A DNA stretch of 64,000 nt, from the NCBI GenBank assembly GCA_000469685.2, contig LS997566.1, positions 5,287,345-5,351,344 on the forward strand. Reading direction: 5' to 3'. Source of the stretch: Haemonchus contortus (lineage: Eukaryota; Nematoda; Chromadorea; Rhabditida; Trichostrongylidae). Both the position numbers and the translations under genes were made by a program. The notes beneath the pieces were generated by a model. It worked only from the letters and a program-made list of their open reading frames with translations. It was not told the origin of the DNA and searched no databases. Positions 55,209 through 64,000 of the stretch are shown piece after piece. Numbering within the stretch: the stretch's first letter is position 1; every line of letters starts with the position of its first letter.

Positions 55209-58200
55209 ATTCCTTCGATTCACGAACTGTTCCACCATGCTCGTCGATTGTTCATCGTGTATTATGCTCACTACGTTCGGGTTCGAATGAAAAACCTTGT
55301 CCGAACACAAATTTTATGCACATAAATATGAGACCATTTGTCGGTGTATCACATTTTATGAACATTGAATTGCTTCTGCGCCTTCGAAAAGTTGCCGTTG
55401 AACACAGATTTAGGAGTTCCGTTTTTGTGTGAGGAACAGCTTGTGTAATAGCAGGAGCTCCAATTTGTGTTTACTTTGCGCAGTGGGAAGCCTTCCGTTC
55501 TCAATAGCATCAAGCACAAAAATCTAATGTTCACGAATTCGAGGAAAATACGTGACATCGAGATGAAAACTAGTCACGGACATAAGTGCTTGGTCACAAA
55601 TCCTACCAAGCCCGCAAATTCACGAAAACTCGATTCCAGCCCTTTTCTCGATGATCAATTCATTTGCATATCATATGCATACATGTGAATGACGGTTCTT
55701 AAGTGAACATTAGAACTGACAGTGAAGAAAACTCAAACAAAATGGCTATATAAATCGATTATTGATTGATTATGATGATCTCGACTTTTTAGTACCAAGA
55801 GCGATTGGGCCACCCTCAAAAATCTCAAAATTTTGAAAAATCAATATCGAAAAAACCGATCTTCGTGATGTAACTCCCAAATGAACTAACATTTCACAGA
55901 CGTAATACCAAGCCATCCCAATGAAACAATTCCAGTGGTGCCAGGACAAAGTGCCCTTACTTGGGCGGTAAATTCCCTATTACAGAATAACTTTCAATAG
56001 ACTGAGACAGAGAGGACTACATTCTCGAAAGCATCCTGTACTCCCCCGGAAACCATTACTTACAAGCCCAGTTTCAATCAACGTCAGGTGTCGCATTCCA
56101 ATGTCGATATTTGTATTTATAGTTGATTGGTTTGTTGAGGAGCCCACACTCGTAATGTCACCACGCATTCTCGCACATTTCTTGGGATTCGTCGTAAACT
56201 CCACCACTTCCACGCCCTCATCACCTCCGACGCTGCAGCTGGCACACGATGTAATGGGGGGAGTTCAGAGAAATGGATATCGTATTATTGAGCAAATTCT
56301 GACTTTCAGGGGACCAGGAAAATATTTATAATCATTATCGGCTACAACTTTTCCTATACCAATGCGATCTAAATATAGTGACAATCTGGCAAGTACTGAG
56401 ACCCCCAAGCAAGTCCCAGCACTGTTGGATCCTTTCTTGCACCGCTTATTGCTTCCATTCAGAACCATAGGAAGAACTTGTTACTTAAGTTAATTGTGAG
56501 GAAGTAAAACCTTTTCTTTCCAATGATACAAAGTCAAAAACCGGATTCCTTCATCAAAGTCTAAACAAACATCCGAAATTATCCGCCTCGACAGCAAGCA
56601 CCTATGAGTTCCACCAAGATTTTCGCGTTTTGAGGATCGATGGTTTAATTTTTAGCATGTGGGGATCAGTCAATATAATGGGTGATTACTATTGGCGCAG
56701 GGGCACATCATCTCAAGGGAAGCAGAAATTTGTAAGTGGGGACTCAGAGATCATCCATTCCTATCGTATGACCGACCCAACCAGCAAATAAAAGTTCAGG
56801 GAAATATGGAAACGAAACATCAGAGAGATTTTCTTGTAATCTTTGCACGCCATTCGATGAATGCCATTTACGGTCAGAGAGGAAAAGTATGATTATTGGC
56901 TCGATTCCAAACTTCTCACTACTGTAGCGGCATCTAGTATCCTGTAGCACTAATGTTTGGCTTCCAAATGCGTTTTCCAGGAAACAATAACAGCCAGCTG
57001 CCACCCAATGCCTATCGGCATGAAAGTCTTCGTCTCACTGCAACGATTACAACGGGCTAAGCCTGACTGCTGAGAGTTTCTCGCAGATACGCAAGCCAAT
57101 CCAAAGGGATCCAAAGGGAATTTGAACTGAAAGAAATACACTCGTAGACTGGGTTGGATTGTCTTCGATGATCACTCCGACCAAGACTGTGTAATAGCGA
57201 ATTACAGTGAAAAGGAAGGTTGAAAACTCGAAGGCACAGAATACCCACAGAACTTCATTCCACCTTTTGTGTTGGCACCCAGATTCTCTCTTTAGCGTTA
57301 CCATGGCCACTACAGTTTTGCTCTTTGCTAAGTCAACAGGCCCATGGGGAGGAGGAGAAAACAAACAAGGAGAGACGCTCGCATTCTTGGAATCTACTTG
57401 CGCTACGCACGGCGCACATTTCACTGCGCGAACCCCACACTTATCTGTTCTGCCAGATGGCTTCTCCCAAGACACACTCACATACCAAGACAAATGATTT
57501 TATTGGACAAACACCTAGAATCGTCTTATTCACTGTTCAGCTTCCCCTCTACTTTACTTTACTTAGCTTCGCTTAAGTAAGCACAATAGCAGAGGGGATC
57601 TGTATCAAATTAGCTGACACTGCAAGCATCACTTAGACTACTGAGCAGTAACTAAGGCATGGTGCCAGCTGTATACACCCCCGAACGAAGCAGCTGACGC
57701 CGGCTGCTTTTTGCCAACTGTAGAAAAACTCAAAGCAGTAGATCTAGTTCAATCCAGTTGTAGCGAAATTCACACCGAAAAAGTTATCAGACATACTTTT
57801 TGCATGTTTTTGTAGCATTCAGCTGCTATTCAAACGAAATTAGAAGAATGAATCAAACAGATTTGAGAATAAAAAAGACATAAACCACGTTTTGAGAATA
57901 AAAATTACCACGCATTTCTGAGGCTTTTTGAATCATTTCCTAGCGATTGTGCTGAAGAAAGTTGTAATTCCATGTAGCCAATAAAATGGGCTTAAAAATA
58001 TGAAAAAAGGTGCGTAGAATGAAAAAAAGCTAATCACAAAATTTGTAAGGCACAATAGTACAAATGACCACTGGAAGGACGTAACCTTGAAAATTTGACT
58101 TGAAATCAAGTGGACTGAAGATCAAATTCAAAATGATAGGAAATTCATAAAATGTAGCAGAAACTTGGAAGATCCTAGTGTAAAGCTTTTCTGAAGATCA

Positions 58201-59583
58201 CCATCCACCAACCATGAGAAAACCTACTTCTCCGGATTTTCTCGGGAAATCACATTGCAACTGCATAAAACTCCTTGAATACGATGAACATTGTTTCCAG
58301 CTGAAAATCAGTTCCAGCGAAATTTAATCACTAACGGAAATCATAAATGAATCATTCCCTTGTGTTGTCCTAAAAATTCCTTTGGGAATCTGGACATGGG
58401 CAAAAGATGAGTCATCCCATATCTGTTGCTACCGGCTAAGGGCAAGGGATGACTCATCACTAAACCTACCTAACGGGAGTGTTAAAGAACTAGTTTTGAA
58501 GTTAATGAACGAGTTCTGACCCAATTTGATGAAATAAAGGAGAAGGAATAGGAGATGACATGTTATTCATACCAGTATTTACGGAAACAATGAAAATAAC
58601 TCGGAGCACTTCATCAAAAGGAAAGTACCTTCAAGAAAATGTCCACACGTGAATACGGAAGTTATGGCAAAAACAAATGTGAATAACAATAGAATACATA
58701 CACTACTCAATACCTTCAACTAGGGAAGACTGATGTCTACTTCACAAGACATCTATTCAATACAACGGAAGAACCAGAAACATCCCCAAATTGGTAGAAA
58801 GTTTTACGAAAAGTCATGAAGGTTGTAAAGGTAATGTACTGCTCGCCACCTCCAAAACAATCTTCGGACGTAACAAGAAACGGACGAAAAGGACGTTTTT
58901 AAAAAATGCACTTCAAAAGACGTCCTAAACAGTTCCTGGCCTGAAAAAAAAAGTATGAAATGAACGTTTTCAGAACATTCACTTCAAACTTCAACTCTTC
59001 TGTTCTGCCCTACAAATCATCGGTCAGGATTCGAAGCCAGCACAATATGGGAACTTTTTTCATCGTAAGTATTCTCTCTGTGATGAACGATTAATTTTAA
59101 TACAGGAAATGTACCTTCTTTCTAAAAAGGTTTACTAGCTCTTTCATTTGTAAGCCTCCCTCGAAAGGCAAGTTCACGAACAATCCCAACGAATGGGACC
59201 CATCCTGGAGACTGTTTTGAAGGTAGCGATCAGGTACTGTTCAGAATCAGGGAATCGTGGATTCCGCACCATGCTTTAGATGTGTATCGATCTTGTGAAC
59301 CGTGCGATCTGTGATCTGAAACGTCGTAGGGCGGAGTCACCCAATCAATACATATACCCACATCTGGTAACGGATTCCGTGTTTCTACATTCCACGATCG
59401 ATATCCAGTGATCGTAGAGGGTTTAGGTCTCCTCGATTTCACGTTTCACAAGATCGCTTAAGTGGATGATTCTGGTGGCGTATCCCACATCTTCGCGATC
59501 CCACGGTTCTTCAACTAGGAACTATGACTACCTTGATGGAGTGACTCAGCGTCTATCGTGACAGTTTCCCTGTCGTCCCTGAA
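55209..59583. other. Long intergenic region downstream of actin E
   Basis: After the gene E 3' UTR (to about 55330) no gene is supported. Open frames around 57047-57580 occur in several frames of both strands over the same DNA, which points to composition rather than coding. 57800-59150 is AT-rich and empty of motifs. Confidence 0.4.
55275..55306 (+). promoter_or_regulatory. Conserved 3'-UTR hairpin of actin E
   Basis: GTTCGG and CCGAAC pair across a 20-nt interior in the same sequence setting as after genes B and D. The interior differs (inner pairs lost), while the outer arms are kept. Confidence 0.45.
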
Positions 59584-59858
59584 ATGTCGGCGCCATGTGG
59601 GAGAATGTTATGTATGTATGACTACTGCGTGGATGACCTCGAGTCAGTAAAGCGCAACACACCAGGGGACACCACGGGAGCCCCGCCGACGTCGCCGGTC
59701 ACCATTGATCGCCGATGGTCCGGCGGCGTGGGGGAATTCGAATTTGGCGCGCGCATCGACGATGAAATTGCGCCGACGACCGCGCGGTTCCACACTTTGA
59801 CAGAATCGATGGTGCGCGCAGCTAGCCAGGCCAGTCAGCTAGCTCCTTGGATGGTCGT
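59584..59858 (+). CDS. Possible GC-rich exon of an unidentified gene
   Basis: An open frame starting MSAPCGRMLC runs through a GC-rich segment and meets a strong donor, GTGAGT, at 59859. The base composition (many CpG) is unlike the flanks. Neither the peptide nor a following exon is recognised before actin F. It may be a real first exon, an upstream actin F exon, or a repeat fragment. Confidence 0.25.
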
Positions 59859-63057
<3,199 letters not shown>

Positions 63058-64000
63058 GCCACATACTCGAGACTTGTGGATATTTTTCTCTTTATCCAAT
63101 CTGTTTTTTGATGTACATTGATCTTTCATCGTTGTCATTAATGAGCTTATAAACACTACGTTCCGTTAAACCTTGAACACCACCGAATGAAGAAATGTGT
63201 TTTCCGCATAATGAGTTGTTCTGATTGTTTCAAAGGCTGTGGCAATGCGGTAGATATCTAAATGTTGTCCGGTAAGTCAATGATAATTAGTATTTTGAAA
63301 AGTAGAAAGAGACAGTTTGGAAAATATGGTCTTTTTCCTCGCGGTGTTCGACCTGCAATGCCTCAGTTTGGTAGGGCCGACGCTGGATGGGCTCACTTGA
63401 CAGCTGGCTATATACCTATCATCGGGAGCTGGATGAGATAACTTGGCGACAATATGGGAAGCTCTGTGCTGATGATCCCTTTTGCATAGAGTAGTCCAGT
63501 ATCAGGCTTGCTTAGGTAGAAACATTTCAAATGAGCGACTTGAACCTCTTTCATACTGCTTCTGTTTCCATTGAAAGGTTACTGTAAGAAAGCCAAGGCC
63601 TAAATCATAAGTAAGAAGTAATGACAACATTTATGATCACCCTCATCTCTCCGGTTATGATAATGTGGTGTTTACGATTACTGGACTTCTCATAACAACT
63701 TCACCTCCTTCGTGTCAGACAAGGTGGAGACAAATGCCAAGGTGATTTCGTGGCTATAGACGTACGTAGCTATTGCAAGCGAACACCAATGAGTGTTCAA
63801 TATTTCTTGACAATTGCACGACCGCTACTGATGTAATTGTGGTCTAAGCTCGTGAAAGACGATTCAAATGGTGAGTGTACAGTTTCTCATTCTCGAAAAG
63901 AAGAAAAATTTAGTGAGCAAATATGGATAATAGATGTTCTTTGGCGTGAATAAATCCCCTCCGTTTTTTCAGATGCGCCCCCGCGCTCAACTCCCAAAAA
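63058..64000. other. Downstream flank of actin F
   Basis: The gene F 3' UTR runs into AT-rich DNA. A 47-codon frame at 63301-63441 contains dibasic and amidation-like motifs (see findings). The last 40 bases resemble the tail of the SINE family in reverse. Confidence 0.35.
63960..64000 (-). mobile_element. Possible start of a seventh SINE copy, cut by the window end
   Basis: GATGCGCCCCCGCGCTCAAC resembles the reverse tail seen at 43545 (GACGCGCCCCGCATTCGACT). Too short to be sure. Confidence 0.3.

Noticed and set aside
57047..57580. Cluster of overlapping open frames up to 148 codons on both strands
   Set aside because: Several frames of both strands are open over the same DNA, none has a motif or convincing splice sites, so composition is the simplest cause.

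Overview
This window looks like nuclear DNA of a parasitic clade V (strongylid) nematode, probably hookworm-like. The genes are split by many short introns with U-rich TTTCAG acceptors. Several start codons lie just after an acceptor-like TTTCAG, as expected for spliced-leader trans-splicing. The window carries a cluster of nematode-type actin genes and a large load of short non-autonomous repeats. The genus is inferred from overall style only.

Layout. (1) From before 61 to 6906, + strand: the 3' part of vps-54 (GARP/EARP tethering complex), with 19 consistent exons from 1629 and a possible earlier exon at 61-158. (2) 8156-14077, +: a complete 10-exon tau-tubulin-kinase-like (CK1 group) protein kinase of 366 residues. 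(3) 14078-18500: a gene-poor stretch with repeats and the presumed crt-1 promoter. (4) 18504-20799, +: calreticulin, 6 exons, 403 residues ending in HDEL. (5) 22646-23056: a well-preserved MITE with an 8-bp target duplication. (6) 24257-30908, +: a long coiled-coil protein I do not recognise. (7) 33056-63057: an actin cluster of six intact six-exon genes, each 376 residues with identical intron positions and phases. The first is on the - strand, head to head with the second; the other five are on the + strand. Between them lie a degraded actin pseudogene (about 42590-43010), a small two-exon gene whose second exon is a diverged actin last exon (51537-51886, -), SINE copies, and a GIY-YIG retroelement fragment (44721-45084).

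The loci are not an obvious operon: gaps between them exceed 1 kb. Four intact loci have household roles (membrane traffic, signalling, ER folding, cytoskeleton). The most unusual material lies in the actin cluster: mosaic introns that suggest gene conversion, a conserved 3'-UTR hairpin, one non-canonical GC-AG intron, and the actin-tail mini-gene.

Two MITE families (one with three copies) and a tRNA-derived SINE family (six copies plus a possible seventh at the right edge) account for much of the intronic and intergenic sequence. All splice models were made by eye from reading frame, splice consensus and phase agreement; no alignment or expression data were available.
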